Assembly: GCA_002311635.1 (NCBI GenBank) | Contig: DBZJ01000094.1 | Span: 1-20,672, forward strand | Direction of reading: 5' to 3' | DNA length: 20,672 bases | From: Syntrophaceae bacterium UBA1163 | GTDB lineage: Bacteria > Desulfobacterota > BSN033 > UBA1163 | Shown here: piece by piece, positions 7,872-17,144 of the stretch | Numbering within the stretch: position 1 is the stretch's first letter | Layout: the number at the start of each line of letters is the position of its first letter | Made by a program: the position numbers and the translations under genes | Notes under the pieces: generated by a model | Seen by the model: the letters and a program-made list of their open reading frames with translations, nothing else | Databases searched by the model: none | Told to the model about the DNA's origin: nothing

Positions 7872-8699
7872 TTAATCCCCTCTACCATCCCCATTCAAGC
7901 CGACCAAGGTTGACCAGTTCTTCTCTTGCAACCTCTGAACGATTCTAACAGACTTTTGCTTCAACCTTCTCTCAACCTCGTGCATATCTTTTTCAAAGAA
8001 CCCTGAAAGGATGAACCATCTTTTCTTGAAAAAAGCCTTTTTCTTTAACAGGGACTCGATGACTTGAAGATGGATATTGGCACAAACTAAATCCGCTTTC
8101 TCTTTGATAAAATCCTCTGCCTTTCCTCTCCTCACCTCAATCCGTTCAGATTCACCGTTGGACAACACATTTCGTGACGCCGTCTCTACGGCCAGTTCGT
8201 TGCAGTCGATGGCAAGCACCTTCTCAGCTCCCCATTTTGCAGCGGCCAGGGCAAGGATCCCAGAACCTGTTCCAAGATCCAGAACCTTCTTCGGCTTCTC
8301 CTTTTGATAAATCTCCCAAGTCGCTTGAAGACAGGTTCGAGTGGTTGGGTGATAACCTGTGCCAAAAACCACACAGGGATCTAAATGAACCAAGGTCTGG
8401 CCCTCTTCAACCCTGACATTTTCCCAGGGAGGAGAGATGATAAGAGTACCCACCTGAAAGGGTATCAATTCTTCACCGGCCTGCCAGGCTTTGTAGTCCA
8501 GGATGTTTCTTGAGAGGACAGGGTATCCCTTCTTTTTGACAAATGGCTCCACCTCCTCATCGTGGGGCTGAGAAAAGAAAAGGAAAGAGGTCTTCCCTTC
8601 ATTCCAGCAGCCAATGAAGTCCTGCTTAAGAAAATCCCTTGAGTCCGAAATCTCTCCGGAAATCTCATAGATGTATAGGTTTTGGTAAGGAATCTTCAT
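7872..8699 (-). CDS. prmA: Ribosomal protein L11 methyltransferase (PrmA-like)
   Basis: S-adenosylmethionine-dependent methyltransferase of the PrmA family, which in bacteria methylates ribosomal protein L11. The SAM-binding core reads VLDLGTGSGILALAAAKWGA, preceded by the PrmA signature FGTGYHPTT and followed by VLAIDCNELAVETA with the acidic ribose ligand. The frame can be opened to a TTG at 8720, but I choose ATG 8699, giving 275 residues against about 290 in E. coli; the N-terminal substrate domain is short and diverged. The catalytic-loop segment DLVCANIH replaces the more usual ...NILA form. The gene lies upstream of the CbcL-like gene on the same strand, with a 157-bp gap, so a shared transcript is uncertain. 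Methylation of another protein is possible. Confidence 0.85.
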   Translation of the reverse strand: MKIPYQNLYIYEISGEISDSRDFLKQDFIGCWNEGKTSFLFFSQPHDEEVEPFVKKKGYPVLSRNILDYKAWQAGEELIPFQVGTLIISPPWENVRVEEGQTLVHLDPCVVFGTGYHPTTRTCLQATWEIYQKEKPKKVLDLGTGSGILALAAAKWGAEKVLAIDCNELAVETASRNVLSNGESERIEVRRGKAEDFIKEKADLVCANIHLQVIESLLKKKAFFKKRWFILSGFFEKDMHEVERRLKQKSVRIVQRLQEKNWSTLVGLNGDGRGD

Positions 8700-8720
8700 T
8701 AACAAAATTCCAAAATCCAA

Positions 8721-8830
8721 AGTTCAAATGCCAAATGAAATCCAAACTTCAAATGCCGGAACTCTTCGACTTTGATCTTTAACATTCATTTGAAATTTTT
8801 GCTTTGACATTTGACATTGTTTTTATAACA
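8721..8830. repeat. AT-rich short-repeat tract
   Basis: The spacer between prmA and the FmdB gene is built from variants of a TTCAAATGCC / CAAATGAAATCC unit. TTCAAATGCC occurs exactly at 8723-8732 and 8748-8757, and inverted variants (CATTTGAAA, TTTGACATTTGACA) follow at about 8786-8820. Similar wording occurs at 9274-9306. It resembles dispersed intergenic repeats seen in deltaproteobacterial genomes (recognition from memory). Confidence 0.45.
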
Positions 8831-8908
8831 TAGGGCTTTCCCCCTTGACAATTTTCGAGGAAATATTACGTTATATTTTGAGTACCGACACGGGACACAG
8901 TTTTAGAT

Positions 8909-9253
8909 ATGCCGACCTACGTATACAGGGCCGTTGATTCAAAGAAAGGCTGCACTCATTGCAGACGGGGTTTTGAGATTATCCAGAGGATGGCCGAATC
9001 TCCCCTAAGCCTCTGCCCCCAGTGTAATCACCCTATCTCCCGAGTTCTTTTCGCTCCGTCTGTGGTTGTCAAAGGAAGCCCGGTCACGGAAACAGATCGA
9101 AAGATCAAGGAATACGAGAAGGAAGGAAAATGGAGTCACGCGGCTGAATTGGCAGATAAGGAAGCGGAAAAAACGAAGCGACAGGATTTGAAAACCCGTG
9201 CCTTAGAGAATTACAAGAAGGCGGGTTATAACTTCGATAAATACGATACCTAA
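8909..9253 (+). CDS. FmdB-family zinc ribbon protein
   Basis: 114 residues opening with MPTYVYR, the standard start of FmdB/CxxC_CxxC_SSSS proteins. A zinc ribbon is formed by CTHC (about residues 15-18) and CPQC (about 36-39). The C-terminal part is a charged helical tail (ETDRKIKEYEKEGKWSHAAELADKEAEK). FmdB is named as a regulator of formamidase, but most members have no proven role, so a general nucleic-acid or protein-binding function is all that can be said. No strong ribosome-binding site is visible before the ATG. It stands alone between two repeat-rich spacers and is divergent from prmA. Confidence 0.85.
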   Translation: MPTYVYRAVDSKKGCTHCRRGFEIIQRMAESPLSLCPQCNHPISRVLFAPSVVVKGSPVTETDRKIKEYEKEGKWSHAAELADKEAEKTKRQDLKTRALENYKKAGYNFDKYDT

Positions 9254-9585
9254 TCCCCACCCCAAATGGCTGCAAATTTCAGATTTCAAATTTTAGATTT
9301 CAGATTGAGAATTAATGCATTATTTGGCTTTGAAGGTCTGAAAAGGATGCTGAAAAAGTGATTTAGGCCAGGCTGCTCAAAAATGCGCGGATGCAAGGCC
9401 CCCGAAATCCTGAGAGTGGCGTCGCGACGAACAAGGAGCGACATCTTGCCACGCCGACGAGTTGGTGAGTCGGCCAGAGGCGTACTTAAATGTACGCCGC
9501 AACAAGCCTGCCCCCGTGCTTGACACGGGGAAGGATTAGGGAAACGCCGCAGAGGGGCGTTTTTCAGTAGCCTGCTGAACCAGGA
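9254..9585. other. Gene-free spacer filled with repeats
   Basis: The first 50 bp contain an AT-rich tandem-like tract (TTTCAGATTT variants at 9274-9306). From about 9347 to 9575 lies a compound palindromic repeat described separately. I see no ORF or RNA gene here, and no clear promoter for the ABC-F gene that follows. Confidence 0.6.
9347..9575. repeat. MITE-like imperfect palindromic repeat ending at the ABC-F start
   Basis: The ends are inverted: 9368-9386 and the reverse complement of 9557-9575 agree at 15 of 19 positions (CAGGCT-x-CT-x-AAAAA core). Inside are two perfect hairpins, GGCGTAC/GTACGCC (9479-9498) and CCCCGTG/CACGGGG (about 9510-9528). The overall wording (CTGAAAAAGT, CTCAAAAATGCGC, CGCCGCAG...GGGCGTTTTTCAG) is one I associate with a dispersed repeat of Desulfobacterota genomes. 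No transposase is encoded, so it would be non-autonomous. Confidence 0.6.
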
Positions 9586-11565
9586 ATGATCACTCTCAGT
9601 CACATTCAGAAGCAGTTTGGGAGCAAAGTCCTGTTTAAAGATTGCTCTCTTCAGATCGGAGTGAGGGACCGGCTTGGCCTCATCGGCCCCAACGGCTCGG
9701 GGAAGACGACCCTCTTTCGGATGATCTTAGGAGAGGAATCCCTTGACGAAGGAGAGCTCCTCATTGCCAAAGGCGTAAAGATCGGCTACTTGCCCCAGGA
9801 AGTGATTTCCTTCGAGGGCAATACGGTTTTGGATGAAGTGTTAAAAAGTTTGACAAACATCACCTCCCTTCAGGACAAGATGACGATCCTCGAAGAAGAG
9901 CTTTCATCCATCGACGATCCGAAAAAACAGGAGAGGCTGGCAAAGGAATACGGAAAACTTCAGGAGCGCTATACCCTTCTTGGAGGCTATGGCCTGGAGG
10001 CTGAGGCAAAGCGCATCCTTCAGGGATTGGGGTTCAAAGAGGGAGATTTCGATCGCCTCACCGACGAGCTCAGCGGCGGCTGGTTGATGCGAATCGCCTT
10101 GGCGAAAATCCTTCTTCAATCTCCGGACCTCCTTCTTCTCGACGAGCCGACCAACCACTTGGACCTGGTGTCCCTGATATGGCTCGAAGAATTTTTAACC
10201 AATTATCCCGGCGCCATGGTCATCGTGTCACACGATCGAGTCTTCCTCAACCACCTCATCGATTGGATTGCAGAGATCGAAGCGCAACGGATTGACCTCT
10301 ACTACGGCGACTACGACCACTACTTGGAGGAGAAAGAAGCCCGGGGACAAGTCCTCGAGGCGACGTATAAGACTCAGCAGAGGAAAATTGAGCAGACCGA
10401 AAGATTTATCGAACGGTTCCGCGCGAAGAACACCAAATCGAGCCAGGTTCAGAGCCGGATCAAGATGCTCGAAAAAATTGAGCGGATCGAACTCCCGGAG
10501 AAAAAGAAGGAGATTCGGTTCCACTTCCCCGCCCCCAAACGGGGCGGCCACAAGGTGGTGGAGGTCAAAAATCTTCATAAGAGCTACGGCGACACGGTGG
10601 TCTATCAAGGAATTGATCTCAGCTTCTACCGAGTGGATAAGGTGGCTTTGGTCGGTCCCAACGGAGCGGGAAAATCAACCCTGCTCAAGATCCTCGCTGG
10701 CGTCCTCGACTTTGAAGAAGGTGAAGTCATCTTAGGAAAGGAGGTGACCCGCGCGTACTTTGCCCAGCATCAGTTCGATCTTCTCCGCCCCGAAAATACG
10801 GTCTTCGAAGAGCTCCTTTCCATTGCGACGGATGAAAGTCAGACCGAGCTTCGAACCCTTCTGGGTACGTTTCTTTTCAGCGGAGAGGAGATCGAAAAGC
10901 GGGTCTCTGTTTTGAGCGGCGGAGAGAAGAGTCGATTGGTCCTTGCGAAGATGCTCCTCAAACCGGCCAATTTCCTTCTATTCGACGAGCCGACCAGTCA
11001 TCTCGACATCTCCTCTCGAAACGTACTGGAGATGGCTTTGAAGCAGTTTCAAGGGACGATCTGCCTGGTCACCCACGACCGGCATCTCATCAATCAAATC
11101 GCCAACAAGGTGATCGAGATCGATCGTGGAATCCCTCACCTATTTCTGGGAAATTATGACGATTACCTTTATAAGAAGCAGCAGATTCAATCGGAGGAAG
11201 GCCAAAAATCAGAGGTTCCAAAAAGACAGGAACCTGTAAGAAAGAAATCCCCGTACAAGACGAAGGAGGAGAGGCGAAAGAGAGCCCAGGAGATGGACCG
11301 ATTTAAGAAGCAACTCTCCAGCCTTGAAAAGCGATTTCAGGAAGTGGAAAAATCTTTGCAGGAGGCCACCCAGAAACTGGATCATTTGAACCAAAGACTT
11401 TCTGACCCGAATCTCTACTTGAATCAGCAAGAGACTTACGAAACCGTCCAGACTCATAAACAGGTCAAAGAGCAGGTGAAAGAACTTACACAGCTTTGGG
11501 AATTCCTCGCCCTGGAGTTGGAAGAACTGAAAACGGCGAGCTTCATGTCAAACGCCGAGGATTAG
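9586..11565 (+). CDS. ABC-F family ATPase (Uup/EttA-like)
   Basis: 659-residue soluble protein with two ATP-binding cassettes and no membrane segments, typical of ABC-F translation factors acting on the ribosome. Cassette 1: Walker A GPNGSGKTT at about 34, signature LSGGW at 162, Walker B LLLLDEPTNHLDL near 183. Cassette 2: GPNGAGKST at 356, LSGGEKSRLVLAK at 443, FLLFDEPTSHLD near 464. The P-site interaction linker between them contains the usual basic helix with FIERFRAKNTKSSQVQSRIK. A C-terminal coiled coil (about 550-655) points to the Uup/YdiF type. The ATG comes 10 bp after a palindromic repeat with only a weak AGGA directly before it. The MITLSHIQKQFG start is nonetheless canonical and no later Met would preserve the first cassette. 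A resistance-type ABC-F is less likely but not excluded. Confidence 0.93.
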   Translation: MITLSHIQKQFGSKVLFKDCSLQIGVRDRLGLIGPNGSGKTTLFRMILGEESLDEGELLIAKGVKIGYLPQEVISFEGNTVLDEVLKSLTNITSLQDKMTILEEELSSIDDPKKQERLAKEYGKLQERYTLLGGYGLEAEAKRILQGLGFKEGDFDRLTDELSGGWLMRIALAKILLQSPDLLLLDEPTNHLDLVSLIWLEEFLTNYPGAMVIVSHDRVFLNHLIDWIAEIEAQRIDLYYGDYDHYLEEKEARGQVLEATYKTQQRKIEQTERFIERFRAKNTKSSQVQSRIKMLEKIERIELPEKKKEIRFHFPAPKRGGHKVVEVKNLHKSYGDTVVYQGIDLSFYRVDKVALVGPNGAGKSTLLKILAGVLDFEEGEVILGKEVTRAYFAQHQFDLLRPENTVFEELLSIATDESQTELRTLLGTFLFSGEEIEKRVSVLSGGEKSRLVLAKMLLKPANFLLFDEPTSHLDISSRNVLEMALKQFQGTICLVTHDRHLINQIANKVIEIDRGIPHLFLGNYDDYLYKKQQIQSEEGQKSEVPKRQEPVRKKSPYKTKEERRKRAQEMDRFKKQLSSLEKRFQEVEKSLQEATQKLDHLNQRLSDPNLYLNQQETYETVQTHKQVKEQVKELTQLWEFLALELEELKTASFMSNAED

Positions 11566-11660
11566 CCCCGTAGGGATCACCTCTTTGCCGTTCAGATTTT
11601 TTATTTCCAATGAACTCATCAAGACGAGCGAACCATTCCAATCCGTAAAGGAGGTACGGT

Positions 11661-12287
11661 GTGAAACCCGCTGATCCCGCTTTTTCCCTGAACCAAACGT
11701 TGCAGGTGATTCGTCAGCGCCATAGCATCAGGATGTTTACCAAGCAGGAAGTATCCGAAGATCGTATCAACCTATTGCTTCAAGCCGGGAACGAAGCCCC
11801 TTCTGCCCATAATCAACAATCGTGGCGATTCATCGTGATGAGAAACCAGAAAAGGCAGGACTTGGCACGTCTCGTCACTTCCAGATCCGGCGATTTTCCA
11901 CGACCGGCATCGACGTTGCTTCGCATGGCGGCTCGAAGTATTGCCGGGGCACCGGTCGTCATCGCGATAGCCAATACGGGCGATCTGATTCGACACGGCA
12001 CCCAGCTTTTCAAGGTCGAAAAGGAGATGGCGCACGATTTTTTCCGCACCATGGAAATTCAAAGTTCCGCGGCAGCCGTTGAGAATTTGCTCCTGGCCGC
12101 GACTTCCCTTGGACTTGCAACCGTCTGGCTGGGAATTCTTTACCTGATCAAGGATGACGTTCTGGAATTTCTTGGAGAGCCTAAGGGAGAGTTCATGGCT
12201 GTGGTTCCGGTGGGCTATGGGGTGACATCGAGCCGCGGGCCCCAAAAACAACCTCTGGAAATGAAAGTGAGATACCTGGATCGATGA
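11661..12287 (+). CDS. Nitroreductase family protein (FMN-dependent)
   Basis: 208 residues beginning at GTG, with AAAGGAGG 6 nt upstream deciding this start. FMN-binding motifs are visible: RQRHSIRMF at about 18-26 (the family R-x-S-x-R), APSAHNQQSWRF at about 46-57, and the SAAAVENLLLAATSLGLATVWLG helix near 135-157. The family reduces nitro compounds, quinones or flavins with NAD(P)H; the substrate cannot be told here. It follows the ABC-F gene by 95 bp, and the crotonase gene after it has its own promoter, so it may be cotranscribed with the ABC-F gene or stand alone. Confidence 0.9.
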   Translation: MKPADPAFSLNQTLQVIRQRHSIRMFTKQEVSEDRINLLLQAGNEAPSAHNQQSWRFIVMRNQKRQDLARLVTSRSGDFPRPASTLLRMAARSIAGAPVVIAIANTGDLIRHGTQLFKVEKEMAHDFFRTMEIQSSAAAVENLLLAATSLGLATVWLGILYLIKDDVLEFLGEPKGEFMAVVPVGYGVTSSRGPQKQPLEMKVRYLDR

Positions 12288-12306
12288 ACGGCTGAGGCTT
12301 TTTTGC

Positions 12307-12335
12307 TTGACAGACAAATCCGTTTCTCTTATAGT
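12307..12335 (+). promoter_or_regulatory. Strong sigma70-like promoter of the crotonase gene
   Basis: TTGACA (12307-12312), a 17-nt spacer and TATAGT (12330-12335): a full -35 match and 5 of 6 at -10 with ideal spacing. The start codon is 72 bp downstream with AGGAGG ahead of it. An inverted repeat covers the -10 box, so the promoter is probably repressed in some condition. Confidence 0.75.
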
Positions 12336-12351
12336 CAACTCGCTTGACTAT
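12331..12351. promoter_or_regulatory. Operator-like perfect inverted repeat (8-5-8)
   Basis: ATAGTCAA, five bases, TTGACTAT: perfect 8-bp arms starting inside the -10 hexamer. Position and symmetry fit a dimeric repressor site such as a TetR or MarR family acyl-CoA-responsive regulator. No such regulator is encoded in this window. Confidence 0.6.
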
Positions 12352-12406
12352 GTGAAAATTCACTCAAGAAAATGGCTTCTACTCAATCTCAGACAGGAGG
12401 GCATTT

Positions 12407-13174
12407 ATGAGCTACAACAACATCATACTGACCACGAAGGATTTTGTGAGCACCATTACGCTTAACCGTCCGCCAACGAACTCCGTCAACCTTGGCATAC
12501 GCGAAGAGCTGGACCGAGCGATCACTGAGTTAGAGAAGAGCAAGGAGACCAGGGTGGTGATCATCACCGGCGCGGGTGACAAGGGTTTCAGCGCAGGCAT
12601 GGACGTGTCGGACGTAGCGAACATCGAGAAAGGGCCGAACGGCAACGACGTCTTTAACCGTATCGAACGGTTCAGCAAGCCAGTCATCGCTGCCATCAAC
12701 GGATACGCCCTCGGTGGCGGATGCGAGCTCGCGCTCGTATGCCATTTCCGGTTGATGACGGATAATCCCAAGGCGGTCATCGGGTGCCCGGAGGTGAACC
12801 TGGGCATCACGCCCGGCTGGGGCGGCATTCAGCGTCTGCCGCGGCTCCTGGGCAAGCCGAAGGCGCTCGACATGATTCTGTTCAGCAAGAGGTTATCGGC
12901 CAAAGAGGCCTTGGCCATCGGCCTGGTGGACCGCGTGGTTCCCGCAGCAGATTTGATGAAGGAGGCCATGGCTTTTGCACTGACGCTGACCAAGCGGCCG
13001 CCTCTTGCCATGAGCGCGGTGCTCAATGGCATGTGGGTGGGACTCGAGAAGGGTCTCGAAGAAGGCATCCGCGTTGACCGGGAGTGGTCAAGGAAGCTTG
13101 CGCAGAGTCAGGATGCCATGGAAGGGATGACCGCATTTTTCCAGAAGCGCGAACCGGTATTCAAAGGCGAATAG
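12407..13174 (+). CDS. Enoyl-CoA hydratase/isomerase (crotonase family)
   Basis: 255-residue crotonase-fold enzyme, likely hydrating 2-enoyl-CoA in fatty-acid or aromatic-acid beta-oxidation. Oxyanion-hole segments are FSAGMDVSD and GYALGGGCELALVC. Both catalytic glutamates aligned to Glu144 and Glu164 of the rat enzyme are present, in GGGCE and CPEVNLGITPGWGG. ATG 12407 has AGGAGG 6 nt upstream. It is expressed from a strong, probably repressed promoter and ends in a clear terminator, so it is a single-gene unit. Sampled lines give 53-58% G+C against about 48% in flanking genes, hinting at a different history. No other beta-oxidation gene is adjacent; the carboxyltransferase at 18964 is the only other acyl-CoA gene in the window. 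Confidence 0.92.
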   Translation: MSYNNIILTTKDFVSTITLNRPPTNSVNLGIREELDRAITELEKSKETRVVIITGAGDKGFSAGMDVSDVANIEKGPNGNDVFNRIERFSKPVIAAINGYALGGGCELALVCHFRLMTDNPKAVIGCPEVNLGITPGWGGIQRLPRLLGKPKALDMILFSKRLSAKEALAIGLVDRVVPAADLMKEAMAFALTLTKRPPLAMSAVLNGMWVGLEKGLEEGIRVDREWSRKLAQSQDAMEGMTAFFQKREPVFKGE

Positions 13175-13189
13175 CCTCCTTTTCCATTT

Positions 13190-13233
13190 ATGAAAAAGGC
13201 CCCGTGCTGATTTTTCATGGGGCCTTTTTTCAT
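13190..13233. terminator. Bidirectional intrinsic terminator
   Basis: AAAAAGGCCCCGTG (13193-13206) pairs with CATGGGGCCTTTTTT (13216-13230), with one G-T wobble and a 9-nt loop. It has T6 on the plus strand and A5 preceding, so it can work for both convergent genes (crotonase, plus; DUF6178, minus). Confidence 0.9.
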
Positions 13234-13254
13234 AAACAACGTTACGTTACCGGA

Positions 13255-14979
13255 TCATTTTCTGATCAGGAGTCCTTTCACAAACCGGGGGTCCACCTCT
13301 TCGCCGGGAGGGATTTTCCCATACTCCACCTCGAATAAATCCAGACAGAAATCCTGAAAAGCAAGAAGATGCTGCCGCTTCGCTTCGTCGCCTTCGATCG
13401 AATCCAACCAGTTTTTCAGTCCGTTTTTGATCTCCATCTTTATAACCCCCTTGCCTTGGGCATCTCTTTCAAAAACTCTGTCGAGAAGATCTTTCACCCG
13501 AGCTTGCCCGATGGCTTCAAATCGAAAAGCCCCTTTGAGAATTTGATTCGCCGTAGAGGTGAGAAAGATCGTGGAGAAGGTGATCTCCCGCCAGTCACCC
13601 GGATAGCAACCGCTCAAATCCATCTCCTTCAAATAAGCAGGAGAGAGATTCAATTCCTTTTCCAAAAAATGGCTGATGGCACTGACGAACTCCAGAAAGT
13701 CATCCGCCTCTCTCAAATCCTGAAGGTTACTGAAGTCCTCATACACCCCGCTTCGATAGAGAGCAGGCTTCTTTCTCAAAATCCCCTCAAATTTTTCAAG
13801 ATGAGGAGGGTCCAAGAAGACGAGATTCTCCTGGTCATTCGAAAACCAGGGTTCCTGTAAAATGGATTCTGCCTTTCTCCTGAGAAGAAGGGTCGTGCTC
13901 ACACCGTATTGAAAGAGTTTCTGCATGGGAAGAGATCGAAGGATTTCAAGCGACCTTGCCTCGTCTTCCTTGCTCAAGTATTGAAGCCCCAGGTTCAGGA
14001 AGTGGTAGACTTTTTTTACTGCCCTCTCCATAGCCGCGATATTGGAGAGATCGATCGCCTCCGCCACGATTGCCTTATTGCAGACGGCGGTTATCTCTTG
14101 TTTTAATCGACCCTGCTCACAGGCATCCTCTATCTTAGAGAGAGCAGAGGAGAAAAAAAGACCCTCGTTTCGAAAGGCAAGATAGAAAACAGAACCTTCC
14201 TTGCCGGCCTCGTCTCGGCTCATGACCGGAGAAAAGCCTTCGCCTCCCGCAAAAGAATCCGGGTTGACAAAGCGATAAATCTCCAGGGCCTCCTCAAAAT
14301 CAGGAAATCCGTAATCCGCCAGCCGGCTATTCCTGAGACGGTAGCCTGTCTCCTCAAGCTCTGATTCGAATTCCATGACAAGGGAATCCATCAATCTCTG
14401 ATAGCTTCCTCTGTCCACCCGGCAAAGAATTTGCAAAAAGGGCTCGAAAATCTCTCTGGTCCTCTTCCCCCTGAAATGGATGAAGTGATATTGATCCAGC
14501 GTGAAAAGAGGGATTCTGTCCATTCCCTCCAGGTGCTCCCCCTCCATGGTTGTGACATGGAGGAATTTTTTCAGAAGGAGGGCGATGAACTCAATATCCG
14601 CAGACTCGATGAACTGGCTGGCTTTCTTTTCGCCCGATTCAAGCAGAATCTCCATCCAGTGAAGGACCTTCTCCGGGTCTAATTGATCTCTTTTCCACAA
14701 ATCGAGATCGAGAAGATACTGGAATTGTTCCGGAGTGGTGAGCGAAATCAGATCGAGACAATCCTTTTCTCCGGCTTCCTTCACGGTTAGGAAAACCTCC
14801 AGTTCCGGAAGCTCTTGAATCAACCGTTCCGGATGTTCTGAAAGGAATAAATAATGGAGTCGCTCTTTATCACGAGCCCGCAAGACAATATCGAGTTGGT
14901 TTTTGACAGCGAGAGAATTGAAGACCCTTTCGGCTTCCTTCTTGTCTTCGGGTAAGATCAAAGACAGATCGTCAACCAT
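13255..14979 (-). CDS. DUF6178 family protein (function unknown)
   Basis: 574-residue, acidic, leucine-rich and mostly helical soluble protein, with no signal peptide or membrane segment. I recognise the RLADYGFPDFEEALEIYRFVNPDSF segment as typical of DUF6178, a family I recall mainly from Desulfobacterota; no function is established. The frame is open to 15042, but those 21 extra codons are translated palindromic repeat. ATG 14979 (MVDDLSLILPE) is preceded by GGAGGG at about 8 nt and is the better start. It follows groEL on the same strand with a 93-bp gap holding a nested palindrome, so it may be a weakly linked third gene of the chaperonin operon. Sampled G+C is about 48%. Confidence 0.75.
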   Translation of the reverse strand: MVDDLSLILPEDKKEAERVFNSLAVKNQLDIVLRARDKERLHYLFLSEHPERLIQELPELEVFLTVKEAGEKDCLDLISLTTPEQFQYLLDLDLWKRDQLDPEKVLHWMEILLESGEKKASQFIESADIEFIALLLKKFLHVTTMEGEHLEGMDRIPLFTLDQYHFIHFRGKRTREIFEPFLQILCRVDRGSYQRLMDSLVMEFESELEETGYRLRNSRLADYGFPDFEEALEIYRFVNPDSFAGGEGFSPVMSRDEAGKEGSVFYLAFRNEGLFFSSALSKIEDACEQGRLKQEITAVCNKAIVAEAIDLSNIAAMERAVKKVYHFLNLGLQYLSKEDEARSLEILRSLPMQKLFQYGVSTTLLLRRKAESILQEPWFSNDQENLVFLDPPHLEKFEGILRKKPALYRSGVYEDFSNLQDLREADDFLEFVSAISHFLEKELNLSPAYLKEMDLSGCYPGDWREITFSTIFLTSTANQILKGAFRFEAIGQARVKDLLDRVFERDAQGKGVIKMEIKNGLKNWLDSIEGDEAKRQHLLAFQDFCLDLFEVEYGKIPPGEEVDPRFVKGLLIRK

Positions 14980-14994
14980 GGCAGACACCCTCCC

Positions 14995-15049
14995 CTCTCC
15001 CTGTGCCTGCTTGCGCCTGCCTGCCGCAGGCAGGTTGGGCACAGGAGAG
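14995..15049. repeat. Nested palindrome between groEL and the DUF6178 gene
   Basis: An outer stem CTCTCCCTGTGCC (14995-15007) pairs with GGCACAGGAGAG (15038-15049) with one bulged base. It encloses an inner perfect stem CCTGCCTG/CAGGCAGG (15016-15034) with a 3-nt loop. It may terminate or attenuate groEL transcription, though no T-run follows. The inner core looks like an inserted mobile palindrome. Confidence 0.6.
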
Positions 15050-15072
15050 AGGAAACGAGTTATGGGTATTCT

Positions 15073-16707
<1,635 letters not shown>

Positions 16708-16995
16708 TCATTCAATGATTGCGAAGATATCATCCTCTTTCATCATGAGATATTCTTCTCCATCGATCTTTACCTCGGTCCCTGCATACTTTGCGAAGAG
16801 GACCCGATCGCCTTTTTTGATTCCAAGAGGAATCTTTGTACCATCCTTCTTGATCCTTCCTGCCCCGACGGCGATCACCTTTCCCTCAATAGGCTTTTCC
16901 TTGGCCGTATCGGGAATAATGATCCCTCCCTTTGTCTTCTCTTCCTCCTCCAATCTCTGGATAATGAGCCGATCGTGAAGTGGCCTCACCTTCAT
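16708..16995 (-). CDS. groES: Co-chaperonin GroES (10 kDa)
   Basis: 95 residues ([20 protein letters not shown]...), the heptameric lid of GroEL, with the mobile loop at [20 protein letters not shown] and the conserved [22 protein letters not shown]. The frame extends 22 codons upstream, but the start at 16995 has GGGAGG 9 nt before it and matches the family's length. It is the first gene of the groES-groEL pair. No CIRCE inverted repeat (TTAGCACTC-N9-GAGTGCTAA) is present upstream, so HrcA control through that site is not expected. Confidence 0.97.
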   Translation of the reverse strand: MKVRPLHDRLIIQRLEEEEKTKGGIIIPDTAKEKPIEGKVIAVGAGRIKKDGTKIPLGIKKGDRVLFAKYAGTEVKIDGEEYLMMKEDDIFAIIE

Positions 16996-17032
16996 AAAGA
17001 CAGACCTCCCTTCTGTTATAGATTTCTCGTAA

Positions 17033-17061
17033 AAACTAATCATCAAACCTTCTTTTGTCAA
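17033..17061 (-). promoter_or_regulatory. Possible groES promoter
   Basis: Minus-strand TTGACA (17056-17061), a 17-nt spacer and TAGTTT (17033-17038). The -35 is perfect and the -10 is weak. It does not resemble a sigma32 heat-shock promoter. Immediately upstream lies the inverted repeat at 17065-17081. Confidence 0.4.
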
Positions 17062-17064
17062 GGT

Positions 17065-17081
17065 TTTGATTTGTAATCAAA
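17065..17081. promoter_or_regulatory. Inverted repeat TTTGATT-N3-AATCAAA
   Basis: Perfect 7-bp arms lie in the divergent spacer between groES and the MetE-like gene, next to the probable groES -35 box. It is a candidate operator for an unidentified regulator. It fits neither CIRCE nor Rex consensus. Confidence 0.4.
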
Positions 17082-17144
17082 TGGTTACGAAGGATGCGAC
17101 AAAATTTCCTTGACTTTTTGTGTGGAATCGCTTTATGAAAAGCT

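Noticed and set aside
9347..9575. The repeat as an RNA gene or CRISPR-like array
   Set aside because: There are no regularly spaced direct repeats; the structure is an inverted repeat with internal palindromes, fitting a MITE-like element better.
14980..15042. 21-codon N-terminal extension of the DUF6178 protein
   Set aside because: It translates the palindromic repeat; ATG 14979 has a proper ribosome-binding site.
16996..17061. 22-codon N-terminal extension of GroES
   Set aside because: It crosses the promoter and ribosome-binding region; the canonical 95-residue GroES begins at 16995.
16996..17144. CIRCE element or sigma32 promoter ahead of groES
   Set aside because: Neither TTAGCACTC/GAGTGCTAA nor a CTTGAA...CCCCAT pattern is present.
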